DNA of 64,000 nucleotides from Climacteris rufus (lineage: Eukaryota > Chordata > Aves > Passeriformes > Climacteridae), in the NCBI GenBank assembly GCA_013398175.1, contig VZRZ01008565.1, positions 317,290 to 381,289 on the forward strand, in the 5' to 3' direction. Numbering within the stretch: the stretch's first letter is position 1; the number at the start of each line of letters is the position of its first letter. The position numbers were made by a program, and so were the translations under genes. Of this stretch, positions 33,400 through 45,784 are shown one piece after another. The notes beneath the pieces were generated by a model. The model was given only the letters and a program-made list of their open reading frames with translations. It was not told the origin of the DNA and searched no databases.

Positions 33400-33790
33400 C
33401 AGTAATCCAGCCAAAATATTTCAGAACTAATTACTCTACAGCCTTCTAATCCCTAGTAGAGGAAAAAAACCCACCCCATATATTTTGGGAAGTTCATTGG
33501 AAGCATCTGTTTAAGATGTCGTTAATCCTTCATTGCAAACTCCCTGGCTGGCTGATAATGAAACAGCCCTGTTTGTGCTCCGTGTGTTGAGACCCAAAAC
33601 TCATCTTGGTTAAAGCTGATTATTCCATACAAAGGAACATAACTCAATCCCTTTTCTTCTTGCTTTGCTTTTCTTTCTTCTGGTGAGAACTTTTCATTCC
33701 TCCTTCGCTTTTCCAGACGGCAGCTGGCAGCAGAAAACGGCTTTAATCTCAAATTTCAGGATCAATATGGGAAGGGCACTATTGATTTTG
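33400..33790. promoter_or_regulatory. Candidate conserved AT-rich block
   Basis: AACTAATTACTC near 33425, GATGTCGTTAATCC near 33515, GCTGATAATGAAAC and AAAGCTGATTATTCC near 33612. A pyrimidine-rich stretch (33650-33715) separates these from GGCTTTAATCTC. No repeats. Regulatory role inferred. Confidence 0.28.
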
Positions 33791-36319
33791 GCACACTGGG
33801 ATGACCCCGGGGGTCCACAGCAACCACAGAGGACTTTTGATGTTTCTGGACCTTCTTCAAGTAGAATTTCTAAAAACCTCCCACCCTCCTGAAGCTCAGC
33901 CAGGAGGAGTTTGCCTTGCTGAGCAGCAGCACAGCGGTGTCCTGGCACGATCCAGTGGGGAGGCGTCTGCCTCTGGAGCTCAGAGCAAGGGAAGGTGAAA
34001 AACACCCTTGTGCCTAAGACAGGTTAAAGAAATCTGTTGGAAAACCATTTCCATGGTGCTGGAAATGCAGCCAGGCCATGTCTCCAACCGGAGCCCTGGT
34101 CCTGCCATTCCTCTTCCAAGAGCATTTGCCAGCACCTTAAATCTCAGACTTCCTCACTTTGGAGTGGCTGACTTGAGTTCTCTTGAACCATCTGTGTTTC
34201 TCTGAGATTTTAGCTGATATTTTGGAGAGGTCTGGATTCAATTCCTCTAACGTTTCCAGCCCAGCTAAGATCACTCCTGCACTTTGGGGTGAGTTTGGGA
34301 TGTTGCCCAGAGCAAACAAAAGAGGAGCTGTGGGGTTTTTCTTTTGCTTTTTGCTTTTTTTTCGCCTATAAATTTGACGAATTTCAGATTTACGCTTGTG
34401 GAGTCTGTACATTTTTCCATCTGATTAAAGAGGGATGAGGAAGGAAATGGATTGCTTGGAGCTGCCAGGACAGCATCCATCTCTTCCTGCAGCCACCGGC
34501 TTGGGACAAATTAAAAGTTCTCTCAGGGCTCAGTTTTTCACACCTTTTGAGGACACCTACACCAGGATTCCGTGACTCACCAAGCTGGGGGCCTGTCTCT
34601 CCCTCCAGCAGCCCTAAAACTGCATGACCACCCTGAGGAGAACGGATGTGAGACTGGTGTGTGTCCCATCAAGCCTAACTGAGAGTCAGGTGTCCCAAAG
34701 ATAACAGGAATCATTTTCTTATCTCCAAAAAGCATCTCAAGCATAAAAAGGAGGTTTTGCAGGAACTGGTCTTGAGTCCGGTCCCACAAACACTTCTGGG
34801 GGATGAGGTGGAGACTTCCAGACTTCCCAAACTGTGTGGTTTGTTCTGCTGTGGAAGAGTCTGTAGAGGACAGGAGGATGGAGTTTGAACACAAGGGGAT
34901 GCTGATAAGGCAATAAAAAGGTTCAAAAATAAAAATAGAATGGAATTTATCAGGGATGAGGGCAAAGTCTTGGAGCTGGACTGCAGGGATGAGCTCCTGT
35001 CTGCCATTAGCAACTGGAAAAGTCTAGGGGGTTGTCACCCATCAGGCACAGCCCTTAATCACCAACTTCCCATGGCTGTGAACAGGATCTGGATCCTTCC
35101 AGGGGTGTATAACAGGGAGGCAAAATATAATCAGGCTGGGCAGGGGTCCCCAGGTGCTGTCTCCCAGTTTTCCCAAGGAGGTGGATGGAGGGAGCCAAGG
35201 GGGGCAGCAGAAGTGGGCAGAGAGGTAAAAAACACACCAAGGAAGGAAAAACTGAGGGAATTGGGGCAGATGAATCCACAGAAAAGGACATTACAGGGGA
35301 AACACTCCATGCTATGGGAATGTAAATTTAGTGGAGGCAAAGCAAAGAAGGTTTGGTTTGGTGAGTCCAGGGAGGACTACAGGGTGGGAAGTGCAGCACG
35401 TTCTGGGAAAAGGGACACATTTGAAAGATTAGTGTGTCTTACAGGCAAAAATATCTCCATGCTGGTGGGTGGAACTGGAGACTTTGGGAATACCAGAAAC
35501 ACGAAAAGATTTTTCTAAACATTGGTCCAAAATAATTTATTTTTTTTTACAGAAGAGCCTTATATTTTTGTAGTTTTCTTCTGAAAAGGAAAAACGAGCC
35601 CAAACTGTGCAAACTTTGCCTTGTGACACACTGAGATTGGCAACTTGGTTTCCTGCCTTCAAGTCAGCCTCGTTGTGCAGCTAAAATAAACCAAAACAAT
35701 GCTGGGAGGGGGCGATTTTCTTTTTATTTCACTGCTGAAACCCAAGATGAAATATTTCCACTGGCCCAAGCTGCAGCACCACCAACTGTTCCACATTCCC
35801 TGCTCACTAAAATGTGCTCAAGTGTGGCCAGATTCCCGCTGAGGGTGGGATGGAGGGGGAGAAGAACCAGTCTGGATCCTGCAGCTCATCTCCGGGTGGA
35901 GGAGCTGTTCCTGCCACACTTCCTGGTCCAACAGGAGGTTGGAAAGCTGCTTTTTTGGTGTGTTTTGAAGTTAATGGGATTGATGCCTGAAAGTTTCTGA
36001 GCAGGAAGCCCTTTTTTGGTGAGAGAAGATGTGTACATGGCTGGCAGAGGGACTTTCAGCTCACATCTCACTCAAAGTTCTTTCAGTTGCTTGGGCAGAG
36101 AGGTTTTGGCATCTTGTGGCACTGTCAGGAGAAACAGAGCTGTTAATGATGGGTGCAAGGCACCTCATGTGTGCCAAACAGCAAAACTCATCCGAAATCC
36201 TGAGCTCTGGAGAGGTGGGAAATCAGATGTTGGCATCTTCCTAAACCACAAGATTTCTTTTGAGCTCTGGAAACTTTGTAGACAACAGAAAAGAGACGAA
36301 CAGATAACAAAGGGTTCCC
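33791..36319. other. Unique sequence, no gene supported
   Basis: Includes T-rich AATTTATTTTTTTTTACAG near 35535, which resembles a polypyrimidine tract plus AG, but no good donor follows at exon distance. The largest frame is 192 codons (34940-35518, plus) and has no domain I recognise. Confidence 0.45.
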
Positions 36320-36545
36320 TTCCCAAAGCAGAACAATAAAGGCCATTCGTTCATCATTTGAATTTCTTGCCTAATGAAATTGGATACAGCCTGAAATCTC
36401 CCCTAAGCCAAAGGCTAATTCATTTCCACGTTTGAAATGCGTGTTATCAATTACTGACTGCAGATCTAATGATTTCCAGAGCTGGTTTCTGATACCAGGG
36501 CCTTTGAGGATTTATTGATCATGAGTCTATAAAGTCAGTTTTGAA
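36320..36545. promoter_or_regulatory. Candidate conserved block
   Basis: AACAATAAAGGCC, TTCGTTCATCATTTGAATT, CCTAATGAAATTGG, AAAGGCTAATTCATTTCC, CGTGTTATCAATTACTG and GATCTAATGATTTCC are packed within 225 bp with no repeat signature. Confidence 0.3.
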
Positions 36546-37829
36546 CTGTAGCCTGAATTCATCTCAGGAGTGTGCACCCACTACTGGGGCTTTGAACCAC
36601 AGCTCAGCCAGGCACATAAACATCTCCTTTTTCTCATCAGCACAGCTGGAATGCAACCTAAATTTAAGAGTTGCTCCACATCTCCTGGAGGACCAAGGTG
36701 TGCAAGGGCATGGGGTGAGATGCAGGAGTGTCACAGGGAAGGTCACCACCATCTCTCCACCCAGTCTGGAAGTCAAAAATGTCCAGAGTACCTCTCCAGG
36801 CTCTGATATTTGTGAATCTTTAGCATGACATGGTAATTACCCAGCACTAATTTAATGAGGGCAGAACCTAAAGTGCTCCCCAGCTTGGCTCTCAGAACAC
36901 ATGGATTCCCTAAGCTGAACCATCAAAATGTCTACCTGATGTCAGCAGCCAGAGCAGTAGCTTTAAATCTGAATATATGGGTTTTCAGACCAAATATATG
37001 CATCTGAGGTGGTGATCTTCTCACAGGAGCTGTCCCTCCCTCCTGCCCTCCACATTCTGCAGAAATGCCCTTCACACCACTGGTTTTCAGAGGTTTTTAA
37101 CCTGTTATAGCCACATTCACAGGCTCGTGCTCTCAGGGTGACACTGAGAAGTCCCTGACACCCTGCTTTAGCCTGAAGCAAGAGAGAAACATAAGACATC
37201 AAGGCTGGCCACCAGTCCCAACTTATCCTTGTCAGAGCTTGCAGCATCCTGGGAGAAACTGGGGCGGGTTTTCCTCTGGTTGGGGATTTGGGAGGGCAGT
37301 TTCAGTATTTTTGCCTGCTTTTTGTCAACACAAAACTCCCTCTGTCATCAGGTGTTTGCAAAACTTCCACCTGTGCCTGGCTTGGCCCCCAGAGCCTCTG
37401 GTTTTCCCTTTCTCCCATTTGCAGTTGGTCAAAGTGTCGGATTTGCCTTCCAGCAGAGGGAAGGGTGATAATCACAGGAGTTTTTGCTCCTCCTGAGCAC
37501 AGGGATGGTGATTTATGGGGTTTGTGATGGTGCTGTGTGTCCCAGCAGGGCTGGTTATTGAGGACCCCAGCACGTGTCCCTTTGTGCTCATCCATCACAC
37601 GAGGGATGTGTCCCACTGGGCTCTGTGGGACATTCCCTAGGGACACCCCAGGCAGAGCCTGGTGCAGAAGCTCCTGTGGGTAGATCATGATTCCTACTAA
37701 AGCAACAAGATGCTGATTTAATTATTGGGATGGTTTTATTGGGTTTTGTAAAAGAACAGACCCTGTTCTCATTCCCATATCCCCACATGGCAGCTTGCTT
37801 TTTTCCCCCACTTTCTTCTCGTATCTTAT
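36546..37829. other. Unique sequence, no gene supported
   Basis: Mixed composition with only short competing frames. No repeat family is recognised. Confidence 0.5.
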
Positions 37830-38170
37830 AAACCCAGCTCCATATTTTCTTAACAGGGAAAATTTATAGAGCCAGAACTCCAATCATTATAAATCACGCA
37901 GAGCACACAAACACAAGAGGCGAAAAGTAACCGAGAACATTGCAAATCATTCAGTGTCAATAATCTCCGTTGTTATTTGCAGCCAGCAAAGGAAATTGGA
38001 CTTTTTAATATGTAACACATTAACCTGAGTGTCTGCCTAAATGGAGCTGCGTTTTTAATGTGTTGACATATTCACACAAGTGCTCTTTCTGTAATTCCCC
38101 CAACCTCAACATAACAATAATATTGTTCCATCATTAGCAGGCCTTCAAAGAAGTATTAATTCTCCCTAAT
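37830..38170. promoter_or_regulatory. Candidate conserved element with inverted SOX-type site
   Basis: CTCCAATCATTATAAATCAC near 37879, CATTGCAAATCATTCAG near 37939, CGTTGTTATTTGC near 37968, ACTTTTTAATATG near 38000 and AACAAT-AAT-ATTGTT at 38113-38127. The last is two SOX-type cores in inverted orientation with a 3-bp spacer. Repeat-free and non-coding. Motif assignment follows the general SOX consensus; function is inferred. Confidence 0.4.
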
Positions 38171-38356
38171 AAAATAGTGAGTAACGCCCTTAGCTGTGGC
38201 CTCGCCACACCAAGTCCACGGCATTCACCCGGGCACACCTGTGGCTGCTTGGACTTCAGGGCTGTGGAGAGCACAGGTGTGTGCTGGGGAGGGTGCAAAC
38301 AATAATTCCACAGTTTGGTGCACTGGATTGCAATGACAGAGGGCAGGATGGCTAAA

Positions 38357-38632
38357 TTCATAGAATCATGGAATTCCAGACTGGTTTGTGTTGGAAGGGA
38401 CCTTAAAGACCATCTAATTTCAAGGGAAGGAACACCTCCCACTATCTCAGGTTGCTCCAAGCCCCGTCCAACCTGGCCTTGGACACTTCCAGGGATGGGG
38501 CAGCCACAGCTTCTCTGGGCACCCTGTGCCAGGGCCTCAGCACCCTCATGGGGAAGGCTTTCTTCCCAATATCCAATCCAATCCTACTCTCTGTCAGCTT
38601 AAATCCATTCTCCCTTGTCCTGTCACTGCCTG
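38357..38632 (-). mobile_element. CR1 LINE 3' end (antisense)
   Basis: Has ATTCATAGAATCATGGAATT at the insertion end, CCCCGTCCAACCTGGCCTTG, CACTTCCAGGGATGGGGCAG and TCTCCCTTGTCCTGTCACTG at the truncation. The CATGGGCAGGGACACCTTCC part has become CAAGGGAAGGAACACCTCCC. The minus peptide includes RPWHRVPREAVAAPSLEVSK. Confidence 0.93.
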
Positions 38633-39049
38633 CTCCTACTCTTACAGTGTTATTTTTCATCTGGTGAGGTAGTTTATTACCAGTGTGGGGGATTTGTGGC
38701 CAAGCAGATGCTCCAAAGGCCATGGGATGAGGTATGAGGATTCTGACCACGCTGCCGTCCCAGTCTAAGTCCCTGGAGCTTGTGCCCAGCTCCAACACAC
38801 TCCTTCCAGGATTCACAGCAGGGGAGAGGAAAATCTGGGATTCAGAGGCAGGGTCTGACCCAGCTCCATGGAGCTCAGCAGAGTACACCATGTCTCTGGA
38901 CAGAGGAACGCTGATGCCACATCAGCTGGATACTCTGGGAATGAACACTGGGAATTGCTTCCCGTAATTGCACTGGAGAAGCGGGGAGTGGTCAGCTCTT
39001 TTCTGCCCCCTCCTCCCGTGGCTCTCTTTATTTTGCTGCGTTTTTTCCT
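38633..39049. other. Unique sequence, nothing recognised
   Basis: No repeat family or supported frame. Confidence 0.5.
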
Positions 39050-39320
39050 GGTTTAATATGGAGTTTTTATGGGCAGAATGTGCTCAGGATGGTGCATAAT
39101 GGGCCCAACTGTGCAGAAATGTCATGCATGCGAAATCTATGCAAAGCCCCTGCTATGCCTTCGCCTGAATCAATTTAAAGAAGACGCTCCATAAAACAGG
39201 ATAAAGCCAGATTAAGTGCATACAAATGAGGCAGCCCAGGCAAGGCTTTCAGGATTTGTTCGAGGCAGATGGAATACAAATGGAGACAGGAATTGCACCG
39301 GTGCATGTGTAAAACACACT
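39050..39320. promoter_or_regulatory. Candidate conserved block
   Basis: GGTGCATAATGGGCCC, GTCATGCATGCGAAATCTATGC (in two parts), TGAATCAATTTAAAG, CCATAAAACAGGATAAAGCC, GATTAAGTGCATACAAATGAG and GGAATACAAATGGAG. No repeat signature and little coding potential. Confidence 0.3.
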
Positions 39321-39408
39321 TGGCAGATGCACCCAGAGAGGGTGGAGGGGAGAAAAGCCTCACGAGAAGCCCCCTCTGCAGAGGTCACCTGAAGGCAGAC
39401 AGGACAAA

Positions 39409-39882
39409 ATGCCAGACATGAGGCCCATCTTCCTTCCCAGCTACAGTTTTCCAGCAAATTCCCTGGAAAGCAGGGCAGGTTTCTGCGGCAGAGCAATGAG
39501 AAGCAGAGGCGTTACATGGATTCAGCTGGGGGAAAAGCCCATCAGCAGCGCTGTCCTGGTGTTATTTGCTTTGCTTCCACATTTATTTGATATTATTCGA
39601 TCATTTTCAGCTCCCAGCCTGCTGCAGATTTTCCCCCTGACAGCGTGTAACAGCCTCCACAGGATGGTGATGCCATACGTGGCAAGGCTGGGATGCAAAA
39701 TATCCTGTGAAATAAAGCAAGCAGATTGGGAACTTCTGTTCTCATCAGCTGAGAACAAGGGAAGCGCCTGGAAAATTGATGAAAGACTTTTTTTTCTTTT
39801 TTTTCTCCCCACAATTAGCTGCTGGAAATCAGTGCCAGGAGATTTTGCTGAGTCTGAGAACTTGGCAGGCTGCAAAAACTGA
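39409..39882 (+). other. 157-codon open frame, doubtful
   Basis: An ATG-initiated frame with a hydrophobic middle (VLVLFALLPHLFDIIRSF) in non-repetitive DNA. I recognise no family. Neither a TATA box nor clear splice sites bound it, and the same DNA (39540-39790) is AT-rich with CATTTATTTGATATTATTCG and AAATTGATGAAAG words more typical of a non-coding conserved block. Chance is the preferred reading. Confidence 0.12.
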
Positions 39883-40860
39883 ATGGGACATGTACGTGGA
39901 TGACAAGCATACCTTGTGACAGGGATTTAGGGAGCCCCAGCAGGGGCTGTCATCCACAGGCTTAGCTCAGGAAGGGCTTTTTGCTTCAAATTCCTGAGGA
40001 AATGTGGTCCCACCATTGGCTTGCCAGTCTGTGTCCATGGGGCAGCCTTTAGGTTCTTCCTTCATGGAGTGATTTGTGTCTTCTGGTCATGTCCCACTGG
40101 AATCACAGAATGGGTTGGGAGATCACCCTGCTCCAACCCCTGCTGTGGGCAGAGAACTTTCCACTAGAAGTGGAAAGTTGAGTTATGGGCTCCATAACTC
40201 AAATATAATTCCCTTGCTGGAAGAGCTGTGGAATATCAGTGGTCAGGTAGAAATGAAGACGCTCTTCCAGTGTGTCCTGTGAACATCCCAGTTCCTCCCT
40301 GTCTGGATAGAACCATTGCTAAATCAGGAGGCAGACTCCTCTGGGCATTGCACTATTCATGGAAACAGTCCATGTTTTTCATGGGTACTTTGGGAAAACA
40401 ACGTGTCCTCGGGCTGCTGGGGAGAAACTCACTTGGAAACGGAGCTCAGGACCTTCAGGCTTGACATCAGAAGTAAAAACCCCTGTGAGGAGGAGCTGCT
40501 GCTGTGTTTTGTGTGTGTCCCAAGGAAGTAAAGGCTGGTGGAAATGCGGGTCTGCCCCACACGGCACCAAAACCCATCTGCTCTTTTGTTTGGGGGCATA
40601 TTTTGGAGAAAATTTATGCTGAATCTATTTAGACAGTCCTAAATATTTCATTGGCACTGCTGAAGATATTCCCACAACTTCAAACCAAGCATATGGCCCT
40701 AGGAGGAACAGAGGAATGGGAAGTAATGACTACTAAACTCCAAAAAATATCTGCAGTTCCCTTCCAGCAGAAAAAAAAAGAAAAAGGAACATTTAATACT
40801 GGTTATTACAGAAAGTTAATGAATGCAGAAACTTATGTAATTGGCAAGTCTGGACTTATT
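39883..40860. other. Unique sequence with one tiny CR1 scrap
   Basis: Apart from the CR1 remnant at 40099-40170, nothing is recognised. An A-rich run AAAAAAAAAGAAAAAGG lies near 40770. Confidence 0.5.
40099..40170 (-). mobile_element. Decayed CR1 3' tip (antisense)
   Basis: GGAATCACAGAATGGGTTGG is followed by GATCACCCTGCTCCAACCCC, TGCTGTGGGCAGAGAACTTT and CCACTAG. This is an eroded version of the CR1 3' terminal 70 bp. Confidence 0.7.
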
Positions 40861-41363
40861 TTGAGGCCACACCTCCAATCCTGGGTTCAGTTTGGGGCCC
40901 CTCATGACAAGGACATGGAGAGGCTGGAGGTGTCCAGGGAAGGGAACGGGGCTGGGGAAGGGTTGGAGCACCAGGAGCAGCTGAGGGAGCTGGGGGGGCT
41001 CAGCCTGGAGCAAAGGAGGCTCAGGGGGCCCTGCTGGCTCTGCACAGCTCCTGCCAGGAGGGGCAGCCGGGGGGGTCGGGCTCTGCTCCCAGGGAACAGG
41101 GACAGGAGGAGAGGGAACGGCCTCAGGCTGTGCCAGGGGAGGCTCAGGTTGGACATCAGGGAAGAATTTCTACATGGGAAAGGTTGTCCAGCCCTGGCAG
41201 AGGGATTTAAAAGCCGTGTGAATGTGGCACTTTGGGATGTGTGTTAGTGGTGGCCTTGGCCTTGACCTTGGCTGGGGAATGATTGGGTTTGAGGAGTTTA
41301 GAGGACTTCTCCAAGCTAAACAATTCCATGATTCTGTGATTCTGTGATTCTGTGACTGTGGTT
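40861..41363 (+). mobile_element. CR1 LINE 3' fragment, third subtype, with ATTCTGTG tail (sense)
   Basis: Reads LQSWVQFGAPHDKDMERLEV then RELGGLSLEQRRLRG in one frame, matching the CR1 reverse-transcriptase C-terminus, followed by RLDIREEFLHGKG and FKSRVNVALWDVC. The 3' UTR (GTGTTAGTGGTGGCCTTGG) differs from the main subtype. It ends in a microsatellite tail of tandem GATTCTGT units (41331-41356), the classic CR1 terminus. The frame stays open from 40651 to 41247, unusually intact for this window. Confidence 0.95.
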
Positions 41364-43341
41364 CTGTGTTGATGTTGTTGGCAGAGATGATTTTTTTGTC
41401 AAACTGTTCATTGTCCAACTGTTCAACCCTTGGAGAGGAACCTTGTGTGGACAATGAACACCTGGAAAACGCCCCATGGGTGGGAGTTCACCTGCTGTGG
41501 TTCGGGTCCACATGGTCACTAAAAACTGGGAGATCTCACAAAGCTTGACTTTCCAAGTAGGAAAAGCTGTTCCTGCTCTTCCAGAGGTCATTTATCCTGA
41601 GGAAAACTGGGAGATGAAGCCCCGCAGCCTGTGGAAACACACCCCCACAGTTTTTATTTGTGTTTTCTCTGCGTATTTCCTTGGACAGCTGTGCCAGGGA
41701 TACAGCCATGTGTTATCCTGCCCAAAATCAGGGAGCTCCTGGGGTCTGCCGTGGTGGCTCCGTAAGCCAAGGGATGCAAGGACTAGGCTGGGCAGGGGGA
41801 GGAGAAATCCCTTCTACCTCTGCTGCAGCTCTAGCTGTTTCAAGCTGAGTAATTCAGGGTTTAGATTTTAATTAAGGTGTCTCTGGTGCTGACAATTTCC
41901 CTGCCTTCTCCAGAACAACAAACCCTTCATTTAAACATGAGATTCATTTTGGCTGCGAGCCTGAACTGCGCCTTGTCTGTTGGAGGAGTACCCAGAGATA
42001 CCAAGGGTGACCAGATGAGTTCCTGTGGGCTCCTCAGCCAGGTCAGTTCTGCTTCCCTTTGCTTCCTGCTCTGAGCAGGAATGTTTTGCCTCAGTGGGAA
42101 GTGGCCTTGGACACTCAAGATGCCGCTACATGGGGAATTTTCCTTAGTTCAAACCAATGATTCAGGAGACAGAGGCTTGGTGTGGGGAGTGGGTTGGTGG
42201 CTTGTTTCCCCACAGACCTGGAAAAACGTGTCTGTGTCCTGTTTCACAGATCCCTAGTTCATGGGAAGCTCATGCCTAGCCCCTCCTTCCACAGGTGAAC
42301 CACAGCCCTCAGCCACCCTCAGTATTCCACACATGGGGAAACTTTGGAAAACCTTTGCTTTGCCTGTCTTTTCTCCTTACAGACCAGGATGTTTCCAGTC
42401 CTCCTCTGCCTTGTCCCTCCCCATGGTGATTCCCGTCCTTCCCAGCTCTCCTAACCACATGCCATCAAGGGACACTGTTTCCCAGTGATATCTCCTTTAG
42501 CTTTGTTAGGAGTATTGAACGTAATTCTAGCAGACTTGTTTTCATTGAAATATTCTTTTCCCCAGCATAAAGGATTTCTAGAGAGACTTTTAGACTTATA
42601 TTTCACTTGATGAGCTGTTTTCTTGCCAAAAAAAATAAAAAGGAAAGAAAGAGAGGGGAGAGACAGGGATGGATTTCGAATGTGTGAAAAGTATTGCTTC
42701 AGGATTTTCTCCCTGTGACATGGTTCCCTTAGGAATTACCTCGCTGTTTCATTTCCATGTTTTTTATTGCTCAGCCTCACAGAAATAACATTTCTTTGTT
42801 TAACAGCTGACCCAGCTGGGAATGCAAATCAAGGTTGCTCTGGGTCTGCATCACCTGTGCTTGGAGCAATGCCCATGCCCTGGGCTCCTGCAGCAGCTCA
42901 GCAAAACCTGAGAGGGTTTTGGGATTCCCCAGGAAAGACAGCAGATGGAAAGCAAAGAATGTGACAACCCAGCAGAAAATAAATTATATTCCCTGGCTTT
43001 TGTGTGGATCCCAGGAGGGCTTGGGAACATACATGAAGTGAAATGTCCCCCTAGAACTGGAACCGGAGTGGGGCATAAAGTGAGTCCAGCCATGTCCAGG
43101 CATCCCCTGGGACAAATATCCCATGAAACAGCGATTGTGAAGGAAAGGAGCAGACAGCCCATGCAGGACATTCCATGGGATTTTATACATCCCTAAGGAG
43201 AGATAATTCAGAGCTTTCCTCACAGCCTCAGTGTGCTGCCAGACAGCCAAAACAAGGGACAGCTTCCACGTCGCACACGTTTCCTTCCTGATGGCAGCCC
43301 CTGGTGTCCAATTCCAGAACCCTTCCAGCTCACAATTAGGA
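41364..43341. other. Unique sequence, no gene supported
   Basis: AT-rich around 42490-42660 and 42720-42800. Small competing frames only. No recognised repeat. Confidence 0.5.
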
Positions 43342-43561
43342 CCACAGAATCGTGGAATGGTTTGGGTTGGAAGGGAACTTAAAGATCACTTCATTCCACT
43401 ATCCCAGGTGGCTCCAAGCCCCATCCAACCTGGCCTTGGACACTTCCAGGGATGGGGCAGCCACAACTCCTCTGGGCAACCTGTGCCAGGGCCTCCCCAC
43501 CCTCACAGGGGACAATTTTTTCCCAATATTCCATCTAAACTTCCCCTCTTTCAGTGTGACC
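43342..43561 (-). mobile_element. CR1 LINE 3' end with UTR deletion (antisense)
   Basis: CCACAGAATCGTGGAATGGT and TTGGGTTGGAAGGGAACTTA lead to GATCACTTCATTCCACTATC, so the TGCCATGGGCAGGGACACC block is deleted. It continues through CAGCCACAACTCCTCTGGGC to TTTCAGTGTGACCATGGG. Confidence 0.92.
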
Positions 43562-45560
43562 ATGGGTTCATTAGAGCTGGGAAGGCACAAAGAATCAGGG
43601 CCTGTAAAAGTCTCTGTCAGCTCCAGGATCCTGGCGAAAAGCTGTCAGTATCCTGATAAAGCCTCTGCTCCTGATTGTATCTCAGGGAAGGGTGTTTAGG
43701 CCCCACAGGAATGGCTAAAGAGGAGGTGAATCCTGAGGGAGCCCCAGAGCCTCCCTGAGTGCTCCATAGCACCAAGGGACTGAGGAATGAGAGATTTCAC
43801 TCTCAAGGGCCTTAACAGAGACACACGCCAGGGATGCTTTATAAATCACTGGAAAAAAAGATGGAAATTGGTGCCTAGAAGGTCACAGAGTAGAAAGTCA
43901 GGCTGGGCCCAAATCTGGCTCTTCCAAGTGTAGATGTGGTGCTTGAACTGGCACATCTTCCTTCCCACCCCCAAATGGCTTGTACCTGGGAAAAGTGATG
44001 CTTTTGACTTCCCATGAAGGAGCAGGCAAATTATCCTGATGAGAAGGGAGCAATCACCTCGAAGCTGCATCTCTCATGGGGAAGAAACTCCCACTCTGCC
44101 GTCACGAACATGTGGCTCTTCTATTTGTCATTTCCCCCTTCTTTAAATGGCACTTTTGAAATAGGAAAGTCTGAATTGAGCTGGTTTAGTCCCTGTTTGG
44201 ATAATGGAGAGTCACCCACTCCATCCAGGAGCTTCCCTCAGCCTGGGGCAGCTCGAGCCAGGACACCCCGGAGCAGGTCCCACTCCACTCCTGGTTGTGG
44301 CAGGCCCTCGTGGAGGGACAAAAGCCATTTTAGGAGCATGTAGGAGAGGTAAGCCTTGTTTTCCTCCTGCAGCAGCAGCTGCCTGGAGCTCTCCTGGATG
44401 CTGCTCATTTGCAAAGTCACCCTTGGTCATTTATTCCGGAACCTGCCGAGGAACAGCTGCTCCGACCGGAACCGTGGCAAATCCTCTGCGGGGCTCTCCA
44501 GACTCGGGGCAGGGGATTTTTGGTAAGCAGAGGGAGGAAAAGGTGAAGGTGACGGGAGCTGGGGGTTTGGACACAGAATAGCCAGAATAGCCTGATGCAC
44601 AGTTGTTGCTGGGGCTGCAGCTTTGCTTAGGGGTGCTGGTTGGAGAGTAACAGCCAAGCACAATTCCTTTGGGATTTATCCTGCAGTGAGCATTTTAAGT
44701 TTTCTGCTGCCTCTTTCCTCTTGCCCTGGTGGCACCACCTCACTCAGCTGTACAAGTCAAACAGGCTCTGAACTGTCCAGTGAAGATCAGGGTTTGGTGT
44801 CCAGGGTCTACCCAGTAACAGCAGCTTCCCAAAGAGGCTCAGGAAAACCTTCTGGGAAAGACAGGGAGACAGCGCTCCTGTGAGAAGGGACTGTGCCGTG
44901 ACAGAAGGTCCGAGCAGTGTGTATGGGGAGGATCAGACCCCATAGGGCTGAGGGCTGTGGTTAGGCACCTGGAGCAGGAGAAAAAATCCTGATGGAGTTC
45001 CGGGACAACTCTGTTGCTTAAATGTACAAAAGTACTTTTGTATCTCCATCTGGCTGGGCTGAAGGAAGCATCGGAAGGACCCGGCTCCATGGCTGTGCTC
45101 CTCACTAGCAATGAGCATCATTAAAACCCAGGAGCTTTCCAATAACAATCAAAGATCAAGAGAAAAGTTAAAGGCCTGGCAAGGTGGAAACTGAGATTGC
45201 TGAGGATCCCAGGAAATTAAAATTCTGTTTTCAGCCTCAGCCAAATCATGTAGCCAGCAATGAGACTGGGAGCTGCTGGTCCCCAGTCCAGGCCCCTGGC
45301 TATGGATGGGGTCAGCAGGGGATGCAGGGAGCTGCACAGCTCTGGGAAATGACCTTGTAGCCCAGCACATCCCCCAGTGTAGGGAAAAGACGCTGGGAGT
45401 GGGTTCATGTTATCTCCAGGGCCTCTCGTGGAGGTCAGAGCTGCACACAGCCACAACTCCCAGCTCATGGCCTCCCCAAATCCATCTGTAGGTTGCTGTG
45501 CTGAAATCTTACTGTGAGGCCCCACCACACTCCCAGAGATCCTTCTAGAAACGCACTGCC
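43562..45560. other. Unique sequence, no gene supported
   Basis: GC-rich between 44200 and 44570 with overlapping frames near 125 codons. No domain or exon border recognised. Confidence 0.5.
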
Positions 45561-45707
45561 CTCCCCATCCCTGGAAGCATCCAAGGCCAGACTGGAGGGA
45601 GCTTGGAGCAACCTGGGCTGGTGGAAGGTGTCCCTGCCCACGGCACAGGGTGGAATTAGGTGATCTTTAAGGTCCCCTCCCACCCAAAGCATTCCATGAT
45701 TCTACGG
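45561..45707 (+). mobile_element. CR1 3' tip (sense)
   Basis: CTCCCCATCCCTGGAAGCAT, CCAAGGCCAGACTGGAGGGA, TGGTGGAAGGTGTCCCTGCC and the terminal TTTAAGGTCCCCTCCCACCC with CATTCCATGATTCTACGG. Confidence 0.92.
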
Positions 45708-45784
45708 AAGGACTGTGGCAGCAGCTCTGGAAGCCACCCCAAATTTGGGATGCCGTAGGGAGCAGAGGGGGGAAGCAGTGAGGC

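Noticed and set aside
35521..35560. T-rich tract plus ACAG as a splice acceptor
   Set aside because: No matching donor or open segment at exon distance downstream.
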